From positions 1 to 25,762 of the forward strand of contig CAVVHQ010000012.1 in NCBI GenBank assembly GCA_963748075.1: a stretch of DNA of 25,762 nucleotides, given 5' to 3'. Position 1 is the first letter of the stretch; every line of letters begins with the position of its first letter. This document shows positions 17,290 through 25,659 of the stretch, one piece after another. The stretch comes from VRUE01 sp963748075. GTDB taxonomy: Bacteria > Actinomycetota > Thermoleophilia > Solirubrobacterales > 70-9. The position numbers and the translations under genes are program-made. Below the pieces are notes generated by a model. That model had not been told where the DNA came from, did not search any database, and worked only from the letters and a program-made list of their open reading frames with translations.

Positions 17290-18122
17290 TCTCTGCCGAG
17301 CGAGTCTAACCAGCGCAGTGGCGGAAGCGATTCGATCGAGCCCGAGATCGACCGCAGCTCGCCGTAGACCGTTAGCGCGGCGACCAGCGCCAGGGCGATC
17401 AGGCGTCCCGTCCCGCCGAGGACGGTGAGCAGCCAGATGCCGCCGATCGCCCCGACCAGGTTGGAGCCCGTGTCGCCGAGCATCGCCCGCTCGCGCAGCG
17501 TGAAGGCGGCGCCGACCAGCACCGGGCCGGCGAAGATCCCCAGCAGCTCCAGCGGCGCGAACGTCCAGGCGCCGAGGCAGAGGCCGGCGCCAAGCAACGC
17601 CAGCCCCTTCTCCGCCCGCCCCGGCCGCAGGTCGAGCAGGTTGAAGGCGTTGGTGGCGAGGATCAGCAGCGCCACGTCGGCCAGGTAGCGCCACGACTCG
17701 AGGCCCCGCCCGGAGACGACGTAGGCGGCCAGCGCCAGCGCCCCGATCGCCTTGATCGCCCCGGTCGACAGCCGCCCCTCGCGCAGCGCCGCCGCGTGGC
17801 CGCGCCAGCCGCGTGGCGCCTCCGTCGCCTCGCCCCGGCCCAGCGAGTCGTCGAGGAAGCCGAGCAGGGCGACCCCGAGCACGTACGGAAGCCAGCGGCG
17901 CAGCCCGGGGTCGAGCAGGTCGAGGTCGGCGCGATCGTCGAGGAAGGCGAGCGGCGCGAGGGCGACCAGCGCCGCGGTGACCAGCACCGCGCCGAGCGGG
18001 AAGGCGAGCAGGGCGCCGCGGTAGTTCTGGCGAGCCAGCCCGGCGTCGAGCAGGCCGCGCACCCCCGCCGGGACCACGAGCAGCGCCACCGCGATCGCCA
18101 CCGGGAAGCCGATCCAGGTCAT
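17286..18122 (-). CDS. MraY/WecA-like glycosyl-1-phosphate transferase
   Basis: A 278-residue polytopic membrane protein related to the polyprenyl-phosphate N-acetylhexosamine-1-phosphate transferases. Aspartates corresponding to the catalytic motif are at GFLDD (91-92). NAFNLLD at 158-164 resembles the NxxNxxDG motif, but with Leu-Arg-Pro-Gly after the Asp. MLGDTGSN (214-221) holds the third Asp. About eight to nine hydrophobic segments can be seen, somewhat fewer than the 10-11 of MraY, and the protein is shorter. It could start a cell-wall or surface glycan on a lipid carrier; the substrate is unknown. It overlaps both neighbours by four bases, steB upstream and pyrG downstream, so it is part of the cytokinesis operon. 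Confidence 0.8.
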
Positions 18123-18985
18123 TGGTGCGGCGCCAGCAGGTCCGGCAGCAGGCGGTCGGCGCTGCCCTTGACCCCGAAGCTCCCCTCGGCGCCGAGCAGG
18201 GCGAAGACGGTCGCCAGGCGGCCGGCGACCAGGTCGACGTCGTCGACGCTGGAGAGGTCGCTGCCGGCGAAGAAGGAGATCGAGGACTGTTCGGCGCCGG
18301 AGCTCTCGATCCCGACCGCGGGGGTGTGGGTCGAGACGATGCCGCTCACCAGCCCCGACTCGAACCGGCCCGCGGTCGCCCGCTGCTGCGGGCCCATGTC
18401 CTGCGGCTGGTCGCGGACGACGATCACCCCGTCGAGGGCGCCGAAGTTGCCGCTGGCCCGCGAGAAGAGCTGGCCGCGGACCCGCTCCAGCAGCGTCCCG
18501 CCGCGGACCAGCTGCCGCCCCACCCCGACCGCGAAGGCGGTCTGCACGTCGGGGTTGCGGGCGATGCCCGCGAAGCGGGTCTTCGTCAGGTCGCCGGCCA
18601 GGCCGCGGGTGTCGACCGGCTCCCGCACCACGCCGACCGCGACGAGGCGCGCCCCGGTCGGGCTGAGCGCGTCGTCGATCGCCCCGGAGACGTCGCCGGG
18701 CAGGTCGCCGAGGGCAAGCAGGCCGATTCGCTTGCCGCGCAGCCGATCGCGGACCAGCACCGGGTAGACGGCGGTGGAGAACTGGCTGGCCCGGCCCAGC
18801 TCGCCGTTCAGCTCGTTGACCCGTTGGCGGGCGTCCTGCAGGTTGCCGGTGAGGCTCTGCTCGAGGTCCTTGCGGGTGCTGGTCAGCGTGTCGCCGCCGA
18901 ACTCGGCGCCGATCAGGATGCCGATCGCCAGGGCGAGGAAGACCGCGATCAGCGAGGTCGCGTGATAGCGCGCGCTGTAACCCAT
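18119..18985 (-). CDS. steB: SteB/MctB-like membrane-anchored protein (copper transporter family)
   Basis: A 288-residue protein with one N-terminal membrane helix (about 10-28) followed by a coiled-coil stretch (about 32-68, rich in Leu, Glu, Asn and Gln). A globular extracytoplasmic domain comes next. This matches the family named MctB ('copper transporter') in Mycobacterium and SteB in Corynebacterium, where it works with SteA in cytokinesis; that is family knowledge. Position directly after steA supports the pairing. The ATG at 18985 starts just before the membrane helix. The stop codon overlaps the start of the MraY-like gene. A direct role in copper handling is not shown by any metal motif I can see. 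Confidence 0.83.
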   Translation of the reverse strand: MGYSARYHATSLIAVFLALAIGILIGAEFGGDTLTSTRKDLEQSLTGNLQDARQRVNELNGELGRASQFSTAVYPVLVRDRLRGKRIGLLALGDLPGDVSGAIDDALSPTGARLVAVGVVREPVDTRGLAGDLTKTRFAGIARNPDVQTAFAVGVGRQLVRGGTLLERVRGQLFSRASGNFGALDGVIVVRDQPQDMGPQQRATAGRFESGLVSGIVSTHTPAVGIESSGAEQSSISFFAGSDLSSVDDVDLVAGRLATVFALLGAEGSFGVKGSADRLLPDLLAPHQ

Positions 18986-19021
18986 CAGCGGGCGAAGGCT
19001 AGATGGTCCCCCGGCTCGCCG

Positions 19022-20209
19022 CTACAGGCCGAGCCAGATCTTGACCTTCAGCCAGACCAGCTGGAAGAGATCGTTGAGGGCCGGCGAGGTGAGCACGACG
19101 ATCGCCAGCAGGATCGCGAAGGCGGCGAGGAAGAGGGCGACGGGGGCGAAGGTCGAGGGCGGGTTGTAGAGGCGGCTGACGCCCTTCGCGTCGACCAGCT
19201 TCTCGCCGATCCGCAGCCGGGTGAGGAAGGTCGAGGACATGCCGCCGCGATTGCGGTCGAGGAACTCGATCAGGTTGAAGTGGGCGCCGACGCTGACGAT
19301 CAGGTCCGCCCCCTTCTCGTAGGACATCAGCATCGCCACGTCCTCGCTGGTCCCGGCGGCGGGGACGGTCGTGTGCTCCAGCCCCAGCTCCGCCAGCCGC
19401 TCGCGCCCCGGCGCCCGTCCGTCCGGATAGGCGTGGACGATCAGCTCGGCGCCGCAGCGCAGCGCCGCGTCGCCGGCCGAGTCCATGTCGCCGAGGATGA
19501 CGTCGGGCTTGAGGCCTGCTTCGAGGCAGCCCTCGGCGCCGCCGTCGACCGCGATCACGATCGGCCGCACGTCGCGGATGTAGGCGCGCAGCGCCTTCAG
19601 GTCGCGGCGGTGGTGCTCGCCGCGGACGACGATCAGGACGTGGCGGTCGCGGAACGAGGTACGGGTCGGCGGGAGCTCGACGCCCCCGGTCAGCAGGTCG
19701 GTCTCCTGACGGACGTGGGCGACGGTGTTCTCGGCGAATTCGGCGAGCGCCTCGTCGACCCGCTCGCGCTGCCGATCGAAGCGTCGTTCCAGCTCGGCGA
19801 CGTCGAGCAGGCGCCCGCGCAGGGCGACCCGCTGGCCGGCCTTGACCGTGCCGCCGGAGATCGTCAGCTCCTCGCCCTCGGCAAGCAGCTCGAACGGGTC
19901 GGCGCCCTCGGCGTCGATCAGCGCGATGCCGGCGCGAACCAGCAGCAGCGGGCCGGCGTTCGGATAGCGGTCGTCGGTCGAGGGCGAGGCGTTGACGACC
20001 GCCCGCACGCCGGTCGCGATCAGCTCCTCGGCGGCGATCCGGTCGACGTTGACGTGGTCGATGACCGCGACGTCGCCGGGACCGAGGCGCTTCGCCAGGT
20101 CCTTGGTGCGGCGGCCAAGCCGGGCGCGACCGCGGATCGCCGACTCGGCGGACGCCCCGTTTCGACGCGACAGCAGGGCAGGAAAACGACGGCGACTGGC
20201 GGTAGCCAC
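19022..20209 (-). CDS. steA: SteA-like putative cytokinetic ring protein
   Basis: A 395-residue protein. Residues about 30-170 form an N-terminal domain (GPGDVAVIDHVNVDRIAAEELIATGVRAVVNA). Residues about 185-330 have a thiamin pyrophosphokinase-like fold with the GDMDS motif. A single C-terminal membrane helix (about 353-377) follows, then a short basic tail. In Corynebacterium SteA and SteB act together to control septal peptidoglycan splitting (established knowledge). The GTG at 20209 is used because it is the first start after the recN gap that preserves the N-terminus; no Shine-Dalgarno is visible. steB follows after 36 bases. Confidence 0.85.
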   Translation of the reverse strand: MATASRRRFPALLSRRNGASAESAIRGRARLGRRTKDLAKRLGPGDVAVIDHVNVDRIAAEELIATGVRAVVNASPSTDDRYPNAGPLLLVRAGIALIDAEGADPFELLAEGEELTISGGTVKAGQRVALRGRLLDVAELERRFDRQRERVDEALAEFAENTVAHVRQETDLLTGGVELPPTRTSFRDRHVLIVVRGEHHRRDLKALRAYIRDVRPIVIAVDGGAEGCLEAGLKPDVILGDMDSAGDAALRCGAELIVHAYPDGRAPGRERLAELGLEHTTVPAAGTSEDVAMLMSYEKGADLIVSVGAHFNLIEFLDRNRGGMSSTFLTRLRIGEKLVDAKGVSRLYNPPSTFAPVALFLAAFAILLAIVVLTSPALNDLFQLVWLKVKIWLGL

Positions 20210-20222
20210 CCGAGCAGGTTAA

Positions 20223-20238
20223 CCGCTTCAGCAAGCGG
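20223..20238 (-). terminator. Small hairpin between recN and steA
   Basis: CCGCTT-loop of four-AAGCGG is a perfect six-base-pair stem in the 40-base gap. In the minus direction it is followed by only TTAACC, so termination would be weak. It may be an attenuator or an RNA stability element rather than a true terminator. Confidence 0.35.
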
Positions 20239-20249
20239 CACGGGCGTCT

Positions 20250-21934
20250 TCAGGCCGCGGCGAGCAGCTCCTGCGCGTGCCTCGTCGCCGCCTCGTCGCT
20301 GCTCTCGCCGCCGAGCATGCGGCGGATCTCCTCGACGACTCCCTCGCCTTCGAGGCGCTGCACGGTTGCGGTGGCGGGCTCGGCGTCGAGGTCCTTCTCG
20401 AGCCGGAAGTGGGTCGGGGCGAGCGAGGCGACCTGTGGCAGATGGGTGATGCAGACGACCTGGCGATCCTCGCCGAGCGCCCGCAGCCGCTCGCCGACCA
20501 CGCGGGCGGTCTGGCCGCCGATCCCGGCGTCGATCTCGTCGAAGACCAGCGTGCCGGCGCCCGCCGCGGCGCCGAGCCCGGTCAGCGCCAGCATCACCCG
20601 CGACAGCTCACCGCCCGAGGCGGCGTCGCGCAGCGGCGCCGCCTCGATCCCCGGGTTGGGCGAGAGGCGCAGCTCGACGCGTCTCGGCGCCGTTCGGGCC
20701 GAAGCCGCCGGGATGCGGCTCGAGGACCACCTCGAGCGTGGCGCCGGGCATCGCCAGCCGCTCCAGCTCCTCGACGACCCGCTCGCGCAGCGGCCCCGCG
20801 GCGCCGGCGCGGCCCTCGGAGAGCCGCTTGCCCAGCTTCGCCCGGGCCGCCTCGCCTCGGCCAGCGCCGCCTCCGCCTCCGCTCCGCGCTCCTCGGCCCC
20901 GGCCAGCCGCTCGATCTCGGCCCGGCAGCGCTCGGCGTGGGCGAGCACCGACTCGACGCTGCCGCCGTGCTTGCGCTTCAGCCGCTCGATCGCCTCCAGC
21001 CGCTCCTCGACCGCGGCCAGCCGGGCGGGGTCGGCGTCGATCCCCTCCAGGTAGCCGCGCAGCTCGCTCGCCACGTCGCCCAGCTCGACCGCGAGGGCGC
21101 TGAGCCGCTCGGAGATCGCGTCCAGCTCGGGGTCGACCCCGCCGGCGCCCGCAGCAGCGCCTCGGCCTCGGCCAGGGCGCTCGCCGCGCCGCCGCCGTCC
21201 TCCTCGGCGCCGAGCGCGCTCGCGCGGGCGCCGACCGCCGCCTCGCGCAGCCCCTCGGCGTGGCGCAACCGCTCGCGCTCCGCCGCCAGCTCGGCCTCCT
21301 CGGCCGGGTCGGGCGCGACCTCCTCGATCTCCGACAGCTCGTAGCGGTAGAGGTCGAGGTCGCGCTCGCGGGAGCCGTCGCGCTCGCGCAGCTCGGCCAG
21401 CTCCGCCTCCAGCCGGGCGCACTCGCGGTGCGCCTCGCGGTAGCGGCGCGCGCAGCTCCAGATGCTCGGCCCCGGCGAAGCCGTCGAGCACCTCCATCTG
21501 GGCGGAGGAGATCGTCAGCTTGCGGTGCTCGTGCTGGCCGTAGAAGGCGAGCAGCCGACCCCCGAGCAGCTTCAGGTCCGCGGCGCCGGCCGCGCGGCCG
21601 GCGAGGAAGGCGGCGGTGCGGCCCGAGGCCGAGACGCGGCGGCCCAGCACGATCTCCTCGGCGCCCTCGGGCAGGCGCTCGGCGATGCTCCGCCAGCTCG
21701 GGCTCCTCCAGCAGCCCGGCCGGGCAGGTCGAAGACGCCCTCGACCCAGGCCTCCCCGGCCCCCGGGCGGACGATCTGCGGCCGCGCCTTGCCGCCCATC
21801 AGCAGGTCGAGCGAGTGCGCGAGCACCGTCTTCCCCGCCCCGGTCTCGCCGGTGATCGCGTTCAGCCCCTCCCCCAGCCGCAGCTCTGCCCGCTCGATCA
21901 GCAGCAGGTTCTCGATCCGCAGCTCACGCAGCAC
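20250..21934 (-). CDS. recN: DNA repair ATPase RecN (multiple frameshifts)
   Basis: RecN is an SMC-like ATPase for double-strand break repair. The start is GTG 21934. The N-terminus reads LRELRIENLLLIERAEL...AITGETGAGKT (Walker A), then YGQHEHRKL, a long coiled-coil middle, the signature ASGGELSRVMLAL, Walker B VFDEIDAGIGG, and CITHLPQVAS. All parts are present, but in changing frames. I place shifts near 21720, 21688, 21450, 21140, 20853 and 20680; correcting them gives one coherent protein of about 560 residues. The amino-acid sequence is not decayed between shifts, so sequence or assembly errors are more likely than a true pseudogene. It lies downstream of the MFS gene and upstream of steA. 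Confidence 0.88.
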
Positions 21935-22042
21935 GCATCTCTTTGTAGCACCTGGACGACGGCGGGTCCTGTCGCCGGGTAAGGCCCTCCTCGCCCTACG
22001 CGCTGCTCCGGGCATTGCGACATGACGGGTCGAGGCCTTGCC

Positions 22043-22066
22043 CTCCGCAGCCTTCGGGCGGCGGAG
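22043..22066. other. Hairpin with TTCG loop between the MFS gene and recN
   Basis: On the plus strand CTCCGC-A-GCC-TTCG-GGC-G-GCGGAG forms a nine-base-pair stem with one mismatch and a UUCG-type tetraloop. On the minus strand, the transcribed one here, the loop reads CGAA. No T tract follows. It lies in the 167-base gap that precedes recN and could end or attenuate transcripts of the MFS gene. Confidence 0.4.
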
Positions 22067-22101
22067 TCCCCCCACCCGACGCCACCCGCCGCGAGAGGCG
22101 C

Positions 22102-23622
22102 TTATGCCAGAGACGGGCTCCGCGGCTTCGGCGCTCGGCTGAGCTTGCGACGAAGTCGCGCGGCGCGGACCAGGGCGAAGCCGAGGGCGGCGGCGACGAA
22201 GGAGAGGATCGCGCCGATCAGGAGGATCTCGTTGAAGCCGCTGACGAAGGCGACCTTGGCGGCGTGGACGACGTCGGCGCGCTGCCCGGGCGGGGCGAAG
22301 GCGGCGGCGGCGCGGGAGCCGCCCGAGGAGACCGCTTCGGCCAGGCCGTGCGGGGCGTTCGGCAGCAACGTCGAGAGCTTCGAGTCGACCTGGGCCTGGA
22401 AGACCGCGCCGAGCGGGCGACCCCGGTCGCGATCCCGACCTGGCGGAAGGTGGTGTTGATCCCGGAGCCCATCCCCGCCTTCTCCGGCGGGACGACAGCG
22501 ATCGCCGCCTGGCCGATGCGGGATTGGCGATGCCGATCCCGACCCCGGCGATCAGGAAGCCGGGCAGCAGCGCCGAGATCGCCGAGTCGGCGGCGATGCC
22601 GTGCATCAGAAGCAGGCCGAGGCCGACCAGCGCCAGGCCGACGCCCAGCAGCACCCGGATCGGGATGCGGTGCGAGAGCGTGCCGGCGATCGGCGAGACG
22701 ACAAACGAGAGGACGGTCAGCGGCAGGAAGCGCAGGCCGGTTTCCAGCGGCGAGAAGCCGAGCACGCCCTGCATGTAGATCGTCAGGTAGAGGAACATCG
22801 CGAACATCCCCGCCGAGAGGCCGAAGGCGACGGCGGAGACGCCGTTGAAGGCCGGCTTGCGGAACAGGCCGAGGTCGAGCATCGGGTGGTCGCTGCGCGC
22901 CTCGATCGCGAGGAAGGCGAGCAGCAGGCGACCGAGCCGGCCAGCGAGGCGACGATCGCCGCGCTGCCCCAGCCCTCGGCGTTGCCGCGGATCAGGCCGA
23001 AGATCAGCAGGAAGAGGCCGCCGAGAAGGTGGCGAGCCCGGGCAGGTCGATCCGCTCGGGGTCCTGGGCGGCGACGTTGGCGAGGCGCAGCTCGGTCAGC
23101 GAGGATCGCGACGCGCCGATCGGGACGTTGACGAAGAAGATCCACTCCCAGCCGAGGTGCTCGGTGATCAGGCCGCCGACCAGCGGCCCGATCGCGACCG
23201 CGCCGCCGATCGTCGCGCCCCAGACGCCGAACGCCGTCGCCCGGTCCTTGCCGTGGAACTCCTGCCCGATCAGCGCCAGCGAGGTGGCGAACATCGCCGC
23301 GCCGCCGATGCCCTGCAGCCCGCGGGAGAGGTTGAGCAGCGTCGGGTCGCCGCGAGCCCGCAGAGAAACGAGGCGAAGGTGAAGATGCCGAGGCCGAGCG
23401 AGAAGACGCGCCGGCGACCGAGCCGGTCGCCGAGCGACCGGCGGTGAGCAGGAAGGCGGCGAGCGTCAGCGAGTAGGCGTCGACCACCCACTGCAGGCTG
23501 GAGAGGCTGGCGTCGAGGTCGCGCTGGATGTCGGGCAGCGCGACGTTGACGACCGTGATGTCCAGCAGCAGCATGAACGTCGCGAGCGAGATCAGGAGAA
23601 GGGTCCACCACTTGCGCGCCAT
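22102..23622 (-). CDS. DHA2-type MFS drug exporter (multiple frameshifts)
   Basis: This reads as a 14-helix major facilitator of the EmrB/QacA (DHA2) group. It contains LLDITVVNVALPDIQRDL (motif D1), SLGDRLGRRRVFSLG (motif A), FFVNVPIG after the sixth helix, and MLDLGLFRKPAF at the start of the second half. The frame changes near 23435, 23355, 23023, 22930, 22520 and 22418, all in the sense of one missing base, and possibly a compensated pair near 23100. Corrected length is about 505 residues. The ATG at 23622 is preferred over the GTG at 23631 because AGGG lies at a workable distance. It is an extra gene between nadK and recN, which are adjacent in mycobacteria. Substrates are unknown. Confidence 0.8.
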
Positions 23623-23661
23623 TGAGCGCACACCCTAGATGAGCGGGACGATCGGTCGCCC

Positions 23662-24510
23662 TCAGACGGCGAGGTGGCCGAACTTCTCGCGGATGCGCTG
23701 GTAGAAGCTGGTCCCCGGAAGCTGGGCGAGGCGGCCGACGCTGCTCGGCGAAGCGAAGCTCCAGCTCGGCCCCGGGGCGAGCGCGCCGGCCTGTTCGCCG
23801 TCGATCGCGACGTCGACCGGCTCGCGGCCGGCGGCGTTGCCAACGTGGAGGACGTCGCCGGGAGCGACGACCAGGGCGCGCGCGGTGAGCGAGTGCGGAG
23901 CGATGTAGCTGACCACGTAGCCCTTCACGCCCCAGGCCAGGATCGGCCCCTGGTTGGCGAGGTTGTAGCCGGTCGAGCCGGCCGGGGTGGCGGCGACGAG
24001 GCCGTCGCAGCGGACGTGGCCGACCTCCTCGCCGGCGATCTTGTAGCTCAGCTCGGCGACCCGATCGTGGGGGCGGCGGAGAAAGCTGACGTCGTTGAGG
24101 GCGACGCGGGGCCCGCCCCCGATCTCGACCTCGAGGCCGGGCAGGTCGATCGCCTCCGTCTCGCCGGCAAACGCGCGGCGCAGCCCGTCCTCCGCCTGGT
24201 CGCGCTCGACCGCGGCGAGGAAGCCGACGGTGCCGAAGTTGACGCCGAAGACCGGCACGCCGCTGCGGGCGAAGTGGCGCAGCGCGTAGAGGATCGACCC
24301 GTCGCCGCCGAGCACGACGCAGAGGTCGACCTGGCGGGGAAGCGGATCACCGGATCGATCCCGCCGGCGGCATCGCCGTGCTTGGCGATCTCCTGCGCGG
24401 TGGCGAGAGCCGCCAGCCCATCTCCCGGGCCGTGGCGGCGACGGCTCCACCGCGCCCGTCGTCGCCGGCGGGTGCGAGTGGGTGATCAGGGCGGCGACGC
24501 GCTCACTCAA
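23662..24510 (-). CDS. nadK: NAD kinase (frameshifts in the N-terminal part)
   Basis: NAD kinase phosphorylates NAD to NADP. The GGDG motif (VVLGGDGSILYALR), NFGTVGFLA, the LNDVSFLRR (NE/D-type) segment, TPAGSTGYNLANQGPIL, and the C-terminal VDVAIDGEQ are all present. The start is TTG 24510, overlapping the tlyA stop codon (TTGA), with GGAG a few bases upstream. Frames shift near 24449, 24412 and 24338, each equivalent to one missing base, so the final frame equals the first. Correction restores AVAATAREMGWR and ALATAQEIAKHGDAAGGIDPVIRFP. The gene is normally essential, so sequence error is the likely cause. Confidence 0.87.
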   Translation of the reverse strand: MSERVAALITHSHPPATTGAVEPSPPRPGRWAGGSRHRAGDRQARRCRRRDRSGDPLPRQVDLCVVLGGDGSILYALRHFARSGVPVFGVNFGTVGFLAAVERDQAEDGLRRAFAGETEAIDLPGLEVEIGGGPRVALNDVSFLRRPHDRVAELSYKIAGEEVGHVRCDGLVAATPAGSTGYNLANQGPILAWGVKGYVVSYIAPHSLTARALVVAPGDVLHVGNAAGREPVDVAIDGEQAGALAPGPSWSFASPSSVGRLAQLPGTSFYQRIREKFGHLAV

Positions 24511-25289
24511 GGCTCCACCTCGCGGATCGCCGCCTCGAGATCGTCGAGCGGCTCGCCGTCCCCGCCGCACCAGACGAAGGTCTCGCGGTTGCCCTTCGGC
24601 CCGGGCAGGCCGGACGGGGCGAAGCCGCCCACCGGCAGGCCGAGAGCGGGGGCGGCGCGGGCGACGCCGAGGATCGCCTCGCGGCGGTCGGCGGCGTCGC
24701 GAACGACGCCCTTGCGGACCCGCTCGCGGCCCAGCTCGAACTGCGGCTTGACCATCGCCAGCACCTCGCCGCCCGGCGCCAGGCAGCGGGCGACAGCGGG
24801 CAGGACCTTGGCCAGCGAGATGAAGGAGACGTCGACCGTGGCCAGCTCCGGGCGGAAGGGCAGGTCGGCCGGGGCCAGCCCGCGCGCGTTGAGCCGCTCG
24901 ATCACGGTCACGCGCGGATCCTCCCGCAGGCGCAGGTCGATCTGCCCGTAGGCGACGTCGAGCGCCACGACCCGGGCGGCGCCGCGCTGCAGCAGGCAGT
25001 CGGTGAAGCCACCGGTCGAGGCGCCAACGTCGAGGCAGTCGCGACCGGCGACGTCGATCCCGAGCGCGTCGAGCGCGTTTTCGAGCTTCACGCCACCGCG
25101 GGAGACGAAGCGCGGGCCCGGATCGAGGACGAAGTCGGCGTCGGGCTCGACCAGCTGGCTGGGGCGCAGCGCGACCGGCCCGTCGTCGCCGACCCGAACC
25201 TCGCCGGCCCGCACCGCGCCGGCGGCTGCCGAGCGCGACGGAAAGAGGCCGCGCTCGGCCAGAACCGCGTCTATCCGCGCCTTTATCAC
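24507..25289 (-). CDS. tlyA: TlyA family rRNA 2'-O-methyltransferase
   Basis: A 260-residue protein combining an N-terminal S4 RNA-binding domain (1-60) with a Rossmann methyltransferase domain. The SAM motif is CLDVGASTGGFTDCLL (85-100). The K-D-K-E set of 2'-O-methyltransferases is visible as K68, D153 (VDVSFIS), K181 (MVKPQFE) and E236 (NRETF). Mycobacterial TlyA methylates 16S and 23S rRNA and affects capreomycin sensitivity (family knowledge). The start is GTG 25289; the ribosome binding site is weak. It is the first gene of the long minus-strand block, and its upstream region carries LexA-like and CRP-like sites. Confidence 0.93.
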   Translation of the reverse strand: MIKARIDAVLAERGLFPSRSAAAGAVRAGEVRVGDDGPVALRPSQLVEPDADFVLDPGPRFVSRGGVKLENALDALGIDVAGRDCLDVGASTGGFTDCLLQRGAARVVALDVAYGQIDLRLREDPRVTVIERLNARGLAPADLPFRPELATVDVSFISLAKVLPAVARCLAPGGEVLAMVKPQFELGRERVRKGVVRDAADRREAILGVARAAPALGLPVGGFAPSGLPGPKGNRETFVWCGGDGEPLDDLEAAIREVEP

Positions 25290-25407
25290 GGCTCAACCGT
25301 ACAGCCGCCCCGTACGCCCTGCGGACACCGATTGCCGGTTCAGCGGGACCTTAGAAACGGGTAGGACAATCGGACTCACAAGTCAGGGGCTTTCTCCAGG
25401 CGGCCTC

Positions 25408-25423
25408 TGTGACTCGCCTCACA
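25408..25423. promoter_or_regulatory. CRP/FNR-family operator-like palindrome
   Basis: TGTGA-CTCGCC-TCACA matches the TGTGA-N6-TCACA consensus of Crp/GlxR-type regulators exactly in both half-sites. It lies 119 bases upstream of the tlyA start and 8 bases from the LexA-like box. Confidence 0.45.
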
Positions 25424-25430
25424 CACAAAT

Positions 25431-25444
25431 CGCACGTATGTTCG
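25431..25444. promoter_or_regulatory. LexA (SOS) box-like operator upstream of the tlyA-recN block
   Basis: Plus strand CGCACGTATGTTCG; minus strand CGAACATACGTGCG. One base differs from the LexA consensus CGAACRNRYGTTCG. It can serve the minus-strand tlyA-nadK-MFS-recN block (140 bases to tlyA) or the small plus-strand unit that starts right after it. Confidence 0.55.
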
Positions 25445-25463
25445 TATGCTGGTTCAAGGATTC

Positions 25464-25486
25464 AAGGAGGACCGATGAGAGACTGA
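25464..25486 (+). other. Strong Shine-Dalgarno with a three-codon ORF (Met-Arg-Asp-stop)
   Basis: AAGGAGG (25464-25470) is followed after four bases by ATG AGA GAC TGA (25475-25486). It is the most perfect ribosome binding site in the window, yet the frame closes at once. Without the TGA the frame would stay open to a TAG at 25679. Moving to the next frame after GAC would give about 28 residues ending in TAA at 25558-25560. It may be a leader peptide, a broken gene or a sequence error. Confidence 0.45.
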
Positions 25487-25525
25487 ACAACGAACTTCCT
25501 GGCTGGGCTCGGCGCCGCCTCATAT

Positions 25526-25548
25526 GGCGCATCACTCCGAGATGCGCC
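25526..25548 (+). other. GC-rich hairpin in the plus-strand unit
   Basis: GGCGCAT (25526-25532) and ATGCGCC (25542-25548) form a perfect seven-base-pair stem with a nine-base loop, between the orphan Shine-Dalgarno and the terminator. Confidence 0.4.
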
Positions 25549-25594
25549 CGCGGCAAATAAGGGCTCACCTACCTCCCACGGATCCACATATATA

Positions 25595-25610
25595 GAGATA
25601 CATATATCTC
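25595..25610. repeat. AT-rich inverted repeat
   Basis: GAGATA-CATA-TATCTC is a perfect dyad within an AT-rich stretch (about 25586-25610) that stands out strongly from the GC-rich surroundings. Confidence 0.5.
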
Positions 25611-25631
25611 CTCCCTGTAGTAACCCCAGAA

Positions 25632-25659
25632 GCGCCCCGCCTCCCCGGAGGGGCGTTTT
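25632..25659 (+). terminator. Rho-independent terminator
   Basis: CGCCCC (25633-25638) pairs with GGGGCG (25650-25655) and is followed directly by TTTT-CTGTT. This is a classic intrinsic terminator on the plus strand, closing a transcript of about 200 bases that would begin near the LexA-like box. Confidence 0.75.

Noticed and set aside
17290..17694. An N-terminal extension of CTP synthase of about 135 residues
   Set aside because: The extension lies inside the MraY-like gene in another frame; the true N-terminus (MSRSKPGDTRFIFVTGG) matches the family.
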